Shown here in pieces: positions 1-9,574 of a stretch of 17,500 nt of DNA. Numbering within the stretch: position 1 is the first letter of the stretch; every line of letters starts with the position of its first letter. The position numbers and the translations under genes are program-made. Origin of the DNA: Chrysomallon squamiferum (Eukaryota; Mollusca; Gastropoda; Neomphalida; Peltospiridae); contig CM022677.1 in NCBI GenBank assembly GCA_012295275.1, positions 3,420,925 to 3,438,424 on the forward strand, read 5' to 3'. Below the pieces are notes generated by a model that did not search any database, had not been told where the DNA came from, and saw nothing but the letters and a program-made list of their open reading frames with translations.

Positions 1-51
1 AGCAGCATGGAGATGGCTACAGACAGTTTCAGCATGAATTCTAGTGCCTGA
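1..51 (+). CDS. possible C-terminal end of an upstream plus-strand gene (partial)
   Basis: From base 1 the frame reads SSMEMATDSFSMNSSA and stops at TGA 49-51. The Ser/Met-rich end could be the last codons of a gene that begins left of the window. The following ~430 bases are richer in G+C and CpG than the AT-rich DNA after about 490, as a terminal exon and 3' UTR would be, and an AATAAA lies at 635-640. The other two forward frames also stay open for a few codons (to about 36 and 54), so the frame is not secure. No domain is visible and I do not recognise the protein. Confidence 0.25.
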   Translation, partial: SSMEMATDSFSMNSSA

Positions 52-550
52 GGTTTGCTGCAAAGTATGAGCTAAACATGGAACTTTTTTGAAGCTATGA
101 CATAGATATGACATGACTGAATACCTGTCTTTCCTTGGAGTAGTTAATCGCAGTCTATTAGAACGAGGTTGATTTAGCATTTGCCCAGTTTAGTGTATGT
201 GTTGTCGGAGTTGCGATGTGGTACTGTCATGTACACGAAAGTACTGAGAGACATCGTGTCCACGTTGACCAGCATTAAGCCGTCCCATTGCTTCATGACT
301 TTCAGTTAAGCTTGGACATTATAACAGGATAAAGTTTTCCTTTCGTTTTTGGATAATGTTGGTTGAGTGCATCTAAACGTGATTTCAGTGCTTCTGTACT
401 GCACACACGTCTGTGACAGCATGTGGAGTAGGCATAGCGGTGTGTGATATGACAAATGTTGTTCTTTTCATTAACGAAAGCGACAGGGCATTCCCAACTA
501 ACATATTACTAACTTTTATAACTATTTTAATTTATTTGGTTAAGTAACAG

Positions 551-585
<35 letters not shown>

Positions 586-1199
586 TTTGATTAAAAAAAG
601 TTTAACAAGTTTTTGTAAATGACTGTTGCTTCCAAATAAATTAAAATATATATATACATGTATTAAGCTGATGCCATTATGATTATTTCATCTGTACTGT
701 GTTTGTTACTTTTATTTCTTTTGCTGGCAGACAAATACTAATGCAGAATGTGTATTACCAGATAATCCCACAGTTCAGTTTTGTTTTAACTGAAATTTAC
801 AAAATTAACAGCCCCTGAAAAATATAATTATTAAAAATATCAAATAATTGTGAAGGTGAAACTGATCTGATTCAAAACAAATTATTGTTTTTTTTTTTTT
901 TTTGGGGGGTTATTCTGATTCATGATAAACTTCTGAAATGAAAATGCAATATATTTATGTCTTAAATAACTGATTTGTACAGATCTTGTGTGAAAATATC
1001 CGTTATTATTTTCAGCAGATAAGATAGAAGTATTCATTATATAAGTTCATGAAACGAGGATGAAATTATATGTCGTCTTATAGATAAATAAATAATCAAA
1101 TATCTTTTACAAAAGTGACAAACACTTCAGTAAACTCTGATATTTATTTTTTAACATTACTTCATGTTGTATCTATGTTATTCTCAATCATTTTAACAG
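52..1199. other. non-coding stretch, possible 3' UTR then AT-rich DNA
   Basis: No convincing exon. Bases 52-490 are moderately GC-rich with scattered CpG and could be the 3' UTR of a gene ending at 51. From about 490 the sequence becomes strongly AT-rich, with a TA run (551-585), a poly-A signal-like AATAAA (635-640), and a poly-T run directly followed by six G (about 888-909). Nothing else is recognisable. Confidence 0.4.
551..585. repeat. (TA)n microsatellite
   Basis: Alternating TA with one AAA interruption near 558-560. Confidence 0.9.
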
Positions 1200-1232
1200 G
1201 TGATTCAAATTTGATATTTGTGGCCAAAGTGA

Positions 1233-1298
1233 GCTGAACCACCAGTCTTCAGACCGACATATCTCAGTAAACAGCAGTCTGTTACAGTTGATGGAAAG
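1233..1298 (+). pseudogene. fragment of an Ig domain (A/A' strand region), decayed
   Basis: From GCT at 1233 the frame reads AEPPVFRPTYLSKQQSVTVD followed by GK. A proline-rich entry and a QSVTVDGK-like strand are typical of the first ~22 residues of an Ig domain just before the B strand. The piece ends at AAAG|GTAATT, a strong splice-donor look-alike at 1298/1299; downstream the same frame loses all Ig character and stops at a TAG. Upstream in frame there are stops at 1212 and 1230, and the good acceptor (CAG at 1197-1199) would include them. An AG directly before CT at 1234 would give a phase-1 entry like that of the minus-strand Ig exons but has no pyrimidine tract. I read it as a relic; chance resemblance is possible because it is short. 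Confidence 0.35.
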
Positions 1299-2143
1299 GT
1301 AATTCCTTACCAAATCCAAATTCGTGATTACTTTTAGCATTGTAGGTCAAATGTTCATAACCTTACTCTTCATAAGTAAGCTCTAGCTTCCTTTTTTAAA
1401 GTTTCTGTCGGAACAGCAATTGTTTTTTTCTTTTAACTTTTTTTTTTTTTTACTAAAAAATAGACACGGATTTCAGCTTTATTAGCTTTTCATTTGCAAA
1501 CAAGATATAAACATGAATAGGACTTTTCTGTTAAAATTTGAAATGTACTTTCATTGCTTGTGTTTCTTCATCAGTTTCTTCTCAAGATTCTTTTCAGTAA
1601 GTTTAATTAGGTATTCACAGCATACCTGGTCACATAATAGATTAGTTGTACAAACAACTTTTTGGTAAATATCCAAATCTGACCAGTATTTTAAAACATC
1701 CACAATATTCTTCAACAGCCCTTCAAGGACAGTGTATTATAAATATCTATCTTCTGTTTTCTATAACATTAAAGGTTTTGAACCACTATGTAGATTTTGA
1801 ATTTTCTTTGTTAATGGTACATGGATATCAACATATAATGGTGAAAGATTTTCACACAGTCAGTGAAATCTTCGAGCAATAAACCCTGTCTGAATATTTT
1901 GTGAAACTCAAAATCTGAAAATAAATATTTTACCCTGTGCCACTTCACCACCTGTTGTTTTGTTGTACAGCCCTATTACTAATATTAAGGTTAACAATGC
2001 TTTCCATATTACTAATAAAAATAATAAATCAAATTAAAATCCTTGTTTTCTTCCATTTGGAAGTATATGTTTTATAATGGTAAAAATTATTAATGATTAA
2101 TTCACAGGATTTCTGTATTTATTGTTTTATTTTCATTTTCAAG
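1299..2143. other. AT-rich DNA between two Ig relics
   Basis: No exon can be supported. It includes a poly-T tract near 1437-1452. The forward frame at 1646-1882 is open for 78 codons but has an AT-biased composition and no domain pattern, and a different forward frame of the same stretch is open for part of it. I treat both as chance. Confidence 0.5.
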
Positions 2144-2416
2144 TTCCTTCGCAAAAATGTTTCTATAACAACTGGATCAACTGCAGTAAAGCCAGCAATT
2201 CTTACACAGATGACCTGTTCAACCGAACCTTGCCATCCAGAAGCTGTAATCACATGGAGTTTAAATGGTTCAAAGATAACAGACGGTATTATCAGCTCCA
2301 CTGAGACAAGTGCTGACTCTGGTATTGTAACAAGGAGCAGTTTCAATGAAAAATTTAATACATATGATAATGGGAAAAGTTTGGTTTCTTCAGTTACTAA
2401 TGGCGATGGTTACTAG
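2144..2416 (+). pseudogene. decayed Ig-domain exon (plus strand)
   Basis: A strong acceptor (pyrimidine tract then CAAG at 2140-2143) opens a phase-1 exon that begins VPSQ. After the A5 run at 2153-2157 the Ig reading continues in the next frame as NVSITTGSTAVKP, LTQMTC (B-strand Cys), a CxxxxC pair STEPCHPEA, VITW (C-strand Trp, 13 residues after the Cys), then FNTYDNGKSLVSSVTN, the usual D-x-G-x-x-x-C segment before the F strand. Three faults mark decay: one extra A that shifts the frame, Ser (TCT, 2387-2389) where the F-strand Cys belongs, and a TAG stop at 2414-2416 before the G strand. The pattern is homologous in layout to the second Ig exon of the minus-strand gene (HDGQKVFC there), so this is probably a dead copy from the same family in opposite orientation. 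No other exon of it is secure apart from the short piece at 1233-1298. Confidence 0.7.
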
Positions 2417-3784
2417 TTACATTCTGTTTCTGTCTTATATCAACATTATTACAAAACATTCACGTCTAATAATTGTTAATAATAAAATATTACACATTTG
2501 GTGAACACAGTATATTGCAATCTCTCTCTCTCATGTACTTTTAAAATAACAAACCCAACATACAGAAAGGAGAACATTTTAACAACTTTAAGAATGTTTT
2601 ATATAATAAATCATTAACAAATGTAACTATTTTAAAGATAAAAAATTCACTTAAAATAATAGAAGAAAAAAGTGAAAGCGTTATTGTCAGTGTTGAAATT
2701 GGAAACATTCAGTATATGTATAATTAAGACGTGTACATAGAGCATGGATATTAAAGCATTTCACACATAATTTCTATAATATTACGAAATGTACTCGCAC
2801 CCAGAATTAATATGGAACAATAGTGGATTTTTTGGAATGTTACAGATCGTTTTACCAAAAAACCAAAATAAAAAATTATGTTTTTTATCTTTATTTGACC
2901 ATAAGCTCTGGTTGATAACCGTCTCCAATTTTTTAGCAGAAATAATAATAATAAATAAATAGATACCTAACTAAATAAATAATAACCTTTGAAATTCATG
3001 TATTGAATCATTGTATTATTTAAAAAATTAGTCTCATAATACAGATGAGTTTATTTTAGCCGTTTTAACGCGAATAGCGAAAACCTGGCAGCTTAGCAAG
3101 GCACGCCATGCTGTACGAGTGCGTGAAAGAACATAACATACCAAGTTAGGCACACTTCAAAATTCAGAGTCTTTTTAATGACATCTTCAAAATTTACATT
3201 TGAACAGACTAAATTCAAACATGGAAAGGCTTCAGTTAAAATAAATAAAGTAGAAATAACACCACAGTTGAAATTTGAAACTGTTTAAATATGGAACAAA
3301 AAAAAAAAAATTACATTAAAGCACTTAACAATGAGTTTCAATAATTTTATAAATATTTAAACACTTTAATAACTGTAAGAATACTAATAACCAACGTCAA
3401 CACTTTTCTTTTAAAAATTTCTTCTTTTCTGAAATGCTTTGAAAGGTACTGAAAATATACCAGCATTCTAACTGATCACTTACTTCTGATCTGTAATTCT
3501 AACAAGAATTTGGCAGATGTATACTAATTCACTATTTATTTACAAATGATAAAAAGAAACTCGTAATTATTACGTAACTAATAATTATAATCTGCTTAAC
3601 AAACATTCTATTACCGCCAGAAAAAAAGTTTTAAATTCTATCCAATTATTCTAAAAATAACTGTCAAAATATTATAAGATCAGTCTTTCACTCTAAATAA
3701 AATATTGCATTTACTTACAAATTAAATTCTAGAACCATACATATGTAATATATTTCATTTAGGGATGTATAACTAGAAAAAATT

Positions 3785-3885
3785 AAAAAAAAAAAAAAAA
3801 AAAATACAATCAGATTAAGACATATATAAATATTCAAAGTAAGTTATAATACTAATAATAATAAAAAAAAAAAAAAAAAAAAAAA

Positions 3886-3937
<52 letters not shown>
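3785..3937. repeat. poly-A tracts and (AAT)n microsatellite
   Basis: Twenty A at 3785-3804, then after 58 bases twenty-five A (3863-3887) running straight into about 16 AAT units ending near 3937. The A-run plus AAT tail could be the 3' end of an old retroposon on the plus strand, but no body or target-site duplication is visible. Confidence 0.85.
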
Positions 3938-4159
3938 TTGAGGATAAAACCCAAAGAAAGAAACAAGAATATAATTTAGATCGTTGTCAGTATTTTATAC
4001 ATCTCATATCTCAGTGTTTATCTATCTCTGAGGAGTCTGTAGATCTACAGCAAACCAGTGATGACTAAAGTGTTGACAAACCTGAAGAAAGATAAAATAA
4101 AGATGAAACAAACATGATAAACAAAGAATTATTACACACACGGAAATAGATAAGCACAG

Positions 4160-4385
4160 AGAAAGGCACACACATAAAAAAAGACAACATATATAGATAG
4201 ACATCATTACATCCACTGATACAGGCACATATTTACATGTACATATAGATAATACATATATACGTACATACACAAATACTAGAAAAGAAGACGGTCCGAC
4301 AGAATAGTAGATATACAGAATCACAGATACAAACAGACTGAGCGATACTAGACATAGGTACAGATGATACATGCAGATATACTGA
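4160..4385. repeat. degenerate GATA/ACAGA/TACA simple-sequence region
   Basis: Repeated short words such as GATA, ATACA, ACAGA and CACA without a fixed period over about 225 bases, typical of an old, diverged microsatellite. It produces an open but meaningless minus-strand frame. Confidence 0.6.
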
Positions 4386-4513
4386 GAGGAAAGCTGATAA
4401 AATTAATATTACAATAAAATAACAAATAAAAAGAAAATAGTTACAAGATTACTTACATGATTATTACATAAATCATTGAAGAAAATATGGAATCGCTTCC
4501 GTTTATTTGATCT

Positions 4514-4540
4514 AAAATAAATAAATAAATAAATAAATAA
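4514..4540. repeat. (AAAT)n microsatellite
   Basis: Six to seven perfect AAAT/AATA units. Confidence 0.9.
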
Positions 4541-4950
4541 TCTTTTAATTACTACCAAATATCTGGCAGCAGACATACACTCATATCTTTCAAGCTCTTA
4601 TATCCGTTCGTAATGACCTTCAAAAATTCAGTTGCTGACAGCAGTAAAAACCTGTTTCTCAAAGTGTTTTTGCGGTCCTAGAGTATTGACTTAATTGAAA
4701 TTAGCCTCTGAAACTCAAAGCAGAGAATAGTAAGTTGTTCTTTAAGCAGAATGAAATTAACTTCCTATTGATCATCTGCCTATGTAAGGCAAATGGCTTC
4801 TTTACATAATATATAATTGCATACAGTCTTCAAAGAACTGCCATAGTGAACCATTAACTCTTACTGTTTGGTGTTTCTTTGTATTTCCAAAGAAGTGTAT
4901 TGTGGGAAACATGTTATTTGCAATTTAAATTTGAGTTAAGAGAACTGTGT

Positions 4951-4982
4951 GATAGATAGATAGATAGCTAGATATATAGATA
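4951..4982. repeat. (GATA)n microsatellite
   Basis: Four perfect GATA units followed by diverged GCTA/GATA/TATA units. Confidence 0.85.
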
Positions 4983-5236
4983 CATGTTTATATATACAGG
5001 CCTGTACATGTATATTCATTAGAAGAAACTGCTGTAAATATTTGAATTCCCTGGAAGTTAAACTATTTTACTAATACTTTTCAGTTTTGAATTATCAAGT
5101 ATCAATTTTAGTTAATATATTTTAATCTGTCATGGAAATTATTACTGCAAACATTATAATTAAAACTGTTAAAATGTCTTTATAAAAGGTTTTACAGCAT
5201 AATAAAAGAGCAGATTTGCATTTATCTCACTCTGTG

Positions 5237-5480
<244 letters not shown>

Positions 5481-5762
5481 CAGGCATTAAGCTGTAACTT
5501 TATCTATGTTAATAAGCATATTACTCAGTGTGGAACTTAAACAGTCAGCATAGTATAAACTTCTTTTTAAAGCTTTTTTTTTTATATCAGAATTAGAAGA
5601 TAGAAATAAAGCTATTCCTTGATTAGTTAAGCAGAATCCACAAACAATCACTGGCATCTAGAAATTATCTAAATAATGAAGAACGTAGCTAAGTGTACTG
5701 AGCTGAAGCAAATAAAAAGTTTGGAATAAAAAACAAATTAAATTTGAAACTGCTTCATTTGT

Positions 5763-6403
5763 TTATAATTTGATTTTCATATCAATAGTAGTAATATGTT
5801 TTGTTTTCTGTTGATCAACATTATTGTGATTCTGTCTGGTTGGATGTTGGCTCTCTGCTGTATTGTCGCTCACATCAGTTTTATTCAGTGAATCAGTGAC
5901 TGACTGTTGACACACTTCAGATCTTGTGTGTTCTTCACAGACATCTTTACTGACTGGTTGATTTGCAGGTTTTACATTTGTCTGATTATATGAGTAATCT
6001 TCAGAACTTTCATTATCTTCATCACTTCCATTGTTACCTGACATATTGTACGAAGATTCATTAGCAATCGTATCTTTGACAGACTGTGAAGTTTCTACAT
6101 CTTCAGTGTCATGTTTTTTGTCAGTGTTCTCTTGAACGTTACAATTTTCTTCTGCTTTGATATCAACAGAAACCTCAGTTTGAGACTTTTCAGTGTTCAT
6201 TTTACTGCTCAGTTCAATATTTGTAGTTTTATCATTTTTCTTTGTGTTTTGGTTTCTTAGTGATATCAGACAGCATGTTATGATTATACAAAGGCCTGTG
6301 ACAGTGATAACTGCAATGAGGATAATACAAACTAAGTTACAGCCAGAACCTGATCCCAGGTTTGGAGTTGTTGTAGGAACATTTGTTTAATTTCTTTCTT
6401 TTG
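5763..6403 (-). CDS. last exon of IgSF gene: stalk, transmembrane helix, acidic tail
   Basis: A strong acceptor (pyrimidine-rich tract then TTTTTTAG) puts the exon start at 6403 in phase 1. The phase-1 frame first gives KERN and then a TAA at 6389-6387. Below that stop it is open for 207 codons to TAA 5765-5763. Residues 1-15 after the stop form a short stalk (TNVPTTTPNLGSGSG), with Thr/Pro suited to O-glycosylation. Residues about 16-41 are a transmembrane helix beginning CNLVCIILIAVITVTG. A basic stop-transfer (SLRNQNTKKNDK) indicates a type I topology. The ~166-residue tail is Ser/Asn/Asp/Glu-rich with acidic Ser clusters (GSDEDNESSED) and three tyrosines (SSYNMS, EDYSYNQ); none fits an ITIM, ITAM or YxxM. 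No AATAAA or ATTAAA lies on this strand between the stop and the TG tract. The family looks like cell-surface IgSF receptors, but the ligand and signalling route are unknown. Because of the internal stop it reaches the Ig exons only by alternative splicing, or else it is dead. Confidence 0.7.
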
Positions 6404-7082
6404 CTAAAAAAGAAAAATGTCATTCACTGGTCCTTCCATAACTTAAAAAATTAAAGTCTGGAAATAAAAAAAATTCTTGACCCTATCAAAATGATCTATC
6501 ATTTTCTATGTCAATAAAGTTATGTCTGTCACAAATGAAAATATACCATACCTGTCACTAAACTGTTTCTAATTTGCCGTGATATTTTAATTTGTTCATG
6601 TTGTTCAAAGCCAAATAAAACTCTGCAATGAAGCCAATAACAGCAGACTCTGGTATCAAAATTAAGTTACTGACTGGGACATAATTATTCATCTGCTCGT
6701 GTTTCAAGGAGTAAACCCGGATCTCGCTGCCTGAATAATTTCTGAATAGGGCAACAAATCATTCTCTGAAGAAAACTCAAATATTCCTGATATTTGTTCC
6801 ATTACAGTGAGATTTAATTAATCTTAAAGCACACGCACACTATTTTACAGTTAGCAGCACCGAATCAGTTCTGTACAACTAATCTAAATTAAAATGTTAC
6901 AAATCATACAGTTCAAATAAACAGTATTTGTTAGGTGCTGGTTACTTTCAGACTTGTTACTAAAAAGCAAACATTCACGTACACACACATGTACACACAC
7001 ACAAACATACACACACAACATGCATTACATTTGAAACTACTGCTTCATTTATCAAAATAAAAATTAAAAAATGTGTAATTAC
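6404..7082 (-). other. intron between second Ig exon and tail exon
   Basis: It is bounded by AAG|GTAATT (donor, exon end 7083) and TTTTTTAG (acceptor at 6405-6404), both good consensus sites. It contains a short CA-type repeat (about 6978-7018) and the coding-like stretch described separately at 6561-6802. Both flanking exons carry an in-frame stop close to this intron. Confidence 0.65.
6561..6802 (-). other. unexplained coding-like stretch inside intron
   Basis: Two overlapping minus-strand frames read with non-AT-biased residues. From ATG 6802 a 32-codon frame runs MEQISGIFEFSSENDLLPYS and on to a TGA at 6706-6704. A second frame, open for 66 codons from 6758 to a TAG at 6560-6558, contains SEIRVYSLKHEQMNNYVPVS and then NLILIPESAVIGFIAEFYLA. 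There is also a NAGAG acceptor (TTCATTGCAGAG, exon start 6620) and a donor (GACAG|GTATGG, exon end 6552) bounding a 69-bp phase 1-1 segment in the third frame (LFGFEQHEQIKISRQIRNSL). The stretch is more GC-rich than the rest of the intron. It could be a frameshifted piece of an interspersed element, an extra stalk exon, or chance. I do not recognise it. Confidence 0.25.
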
Positions 7083-7403
7083 CTTATATATGTAGTTCAA
7101 TTTTGTTACTTGATTTGACAGCAGGGATACTATCGTTAATCATCAAGTCATTTTCAGCAGCACAGAAAACTTTCTGACCATCATGATCTCTGCTGACTTG
7201 TATCACTCTATCAGAAGTTATGGGAGATCCAGTGATGCTGACAGGAAGCTTGTTACTGTCTGCGTACCACAAGATCTGTGAAACAGTCGGTGCTGGTTTG
7301 GCTCCCTGTACAACACAGGTAAAAACAGCAGAGTTTCCCTCAGTTATCTGAAGTGAGTTTGGTCTTTTTCGAGAAATGTTCGTGTTCACAAAATTAACTG
7401 GAG
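7083..7403 (-). CDS. second Ig-domain exon of IgSF gene
   Basis: This is a 321-bp phase 1-1 exon: acceptor CTTCCTTTTCCAG ending at 7404, donor AAG|GTAATT after 7083. Counting full codons, the Ig fold shows a B-strand Cys29 (AVFTCVVQG), a C-strand Trp45 (ILWYAD, 16 after the Cys), and an F-strand Cys80 in RDHDGQKVFCAAEN, 51 residues after Cys29, as in I/C-type Ig domains. The G strand is SNKIELHI, and N-glycosylation sequons occur at N8 (NIS) and N89 (NDS). The single leftover base of the first Ig exon plus CT forms Thr, giving a continuous two-domain ectodomain. The oddity is that codon 106, directly after LHI, is TAA (7086-7084), leaving one base before the donor. A protein made with this full exon would end here as a secreted form. 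A weaker in-phase donor lies at 7110|7109, just before the G strand, and would avoid the stop. Confidence 0.82.
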
Positions 7404-7665
7404 CTGGAAAAGGAAGATAAAGAAAATTCACTGTACTATTCCTTATGATGTAATCAAACCATAAAACACAGATATGTATTAAGTTTACGTCAAATAGCAA
7501 ATATTAACAAACAGAAAACAAGATATAGTTCTTATTAAATGACCTTAAAAGAGTTATTTTAATTAAATGGTAAAAATGCTGAATGTATATTCAGTAATGG
7601 CAAAACTATATTATTATCAGTGCACATTTTAATAATTTCAAATAGATTTGTCTTCAATCAGATAA

Positions 7666-7669
<4 letters not shown>

Positions 7670-7701
<32 letters not shown>
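7670..7701. repeat. (AT)n microsatellite
   Basis: About 16 perfect AT units inside the intron between the Ig exons. Confidence 0.95.
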
Positions 7702-7706
<5 letters not shown>

Positions 7707-8760
7707 TAATGAAATATAAGAAATCCCTGTTTCAATGAAGCAGATATGTCACAAAAATGGGCAACTTGTTATTTTTGCAGAAAATAAGAAAGTTGGCATT
7801 AAGAAATGTTGAAGACAATTTAGTAAAAATTGTACTAGATTATATATATTGTTATATTGTTATAATGTTCTACTTGGGATATAAAATTATTCTAGGAAAC
7901 CTTTACCTCTGTAAATTTAAAACATTTCTGAGTGTACTGATGCTGCCTTCTAAATATGATATGTTATGATTTTTATGTCATTATTGTTTTTGCTTTCTTT
8001 TTTGTTTATTTATTATAATTTAAATTTCAATACACATTTTCTAGAACTATTAATTTTAGATCTTCAGTTTAACATATTTCTTTTATGCACACTTGAAGAC
8101 ATTTCCAGTGTAAAATTCAGAATATATATATTTTTTAAATCTCCTAGTTTACAATGATCAGCCTCTTGTTTAAACAAGTGTCATTTTATTTAAAGTAAAT
8201 TTTGTGTGGGTAAAATCTGAATTTTTTGTTGTTTTCTTTCTTGTATTTCTTTTAATAAATGAGTTATTAAATACATTTTACATGATTTTATGGTTTTCAT
8301 TTTCATTACACCATGAAAAATATTTGTATTACACACAAAATACAAATATTATCATACTTGGCAATATGTATTAAATGCAGATTGTAAAAACTTGTGTTAC
8401 TATAAGATATGCCTTAAGTGTATAATGCCCCATATAATATATATGTGGCAGAGTTCTTTTTTTTCCATATTTCCAGTCATTCTTTTTCTTTATTTTTTTT
8501 ATTATTTTCTTTTCAGCTGACTTTTCCCAGTTGTCTTTTTTCTAATGCCTTGAACCTAACAGTAAACCACTTTAAATTGGTAAGATACTGTATTATAGCT
8601 CCCAAAATAGTTTGAAATATATATAACAATGTGATTTGCATATTTATTAGATAGCTGCCAGTCACAACTTGCTCTAAATTGCTAGAATATAGATTCTGGG
8701 TCTTCAGAGAGTGCAAAATATATTGCAATGCAATTGGGTAACTCCAAATTTGAATAAATG

Positions 8761-8847
8761 ACATTTTAAAACAAATGTGTGTAACAGAAACTGGATGTGG
8801 TTCTTTTCTTTAACATTTTAAAACAAATGTGTGTAATAGAAACTGGA
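8761..8847. repeat. 52-bp tandem duplication
   Basis: A 35-bp word starting ACATTTTAAAACAAATGTGT and ending GAAACTGGA occurs at 8761-8795 and again at 8813-8847. The copies differ at one base (C/T in GTAAYAG), so the duplication is young. Confidence 0.9.
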
Positions 8848-8872
8848 CACAAAAATATACAGAGGTGGGACA

Positions 8873-8874
<2 letters not shown>

Positions 8875-8943
<69 letters not shown>
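8875..8943. repeat. compound (CT)n(CA)n microsatellite
   Basis: CT units to about 8911 change without a gap into CA units to 8943. Confidence 0.97.
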
Positions 8944-8944
<1 letters not shown>

Positions 8945-9574
8945 TGTATTCATTTTTTTTAATTAGGATGTAAATAAGTTCTTGGATTTTTCACATATTT
9001 CAACTGAACAATGTATTTTACAGAATAAGTAAACTAATGGTTGAAGTTCCATTCTTAGGTCAGACATTTTTTTTTTTTTTTTTATGTTGTAGATCACCAT
9101 GAACAAAATTCATAGTCGTATAGGAATCAGATGCCAAAAATGAGATTGTGACTGATTTCATTTCATTTGGATATGAACTAAACAAAAATCTTTGGAATCA
9201 AATTTTATATATATATATATTTATAAATGTCAACAATGTTAATCAGTATGGAATTTTATTTGATATACAAGATATAGGCTGACATCACTGAAGTTGGTGA
9301 AGTAGTTCCAAAGATATGCCATTTTCATATAATAAATTAATACCTTGATGTTAAAAATTATAATTGAATAATATTTTGTCTTTGCTGATTTTACAGTTTC
9401 ACATATTTTCATTTTATATCCAACTTGATGTAACATAAGACATAATTCTTTAATGGAATATTTGTTTATATATAAAAAAAAATAATAATAACTATAAATG
9501 GTAGCTGGAAAAAAGAATAACATTTAAAATAAATAAAATGTATTATTTTATCATATTAAAAACAAATAACTTAC

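Larger units (their letters stand above)
7404..9574 (-). other. intron between the two Ig exons
   Basis: A 2171-bp GT-AG intron (donor TTTTCA|GTAAGT, acceptor TTTTCCAG). It holds TA runs, a CT-CA compound microsatellite, a poly-T tract near 9068-9083 and a 52-bp duplication, all listed separately where notable. Several open frames (for example 7757-8157 plus, 8513-8764 minus, 9239-9523 minus) are AT-biased, rich in Phe/Leu/Ile/Tyr/Lys/Asn, and lack any domain pattern. Confidence 0.65.

Noticed and set aside
2119-2346. 75-codon minus frame over the Ig relic
   Set aside because: It is an antisense shadow; the Ig pattern is clear only on the plus strand.
3888-3937. AAT array as a CRISPR-like or regulatory array
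   Set aside because: It is a trinucleotide microsatellite following a poly-A run; there are no spacers.
4022-4372. 116-codon minus frame resembling a multi-pass membrane protein
   Set aside because: It derives from a degenerate GATA/ACAGA simple repeat; Leu/Cys/Tyr/Val-rich composition is expected from that. No splice sites or start context support it.
5810-6080. ITIM/ITAM motifs around the tail tyrosines
   Set aside because: The three tyrosine contexts (SSYNMS, EDYSYNQ) do not meet (I/V/L)xYxx(L/V) or YxxM.
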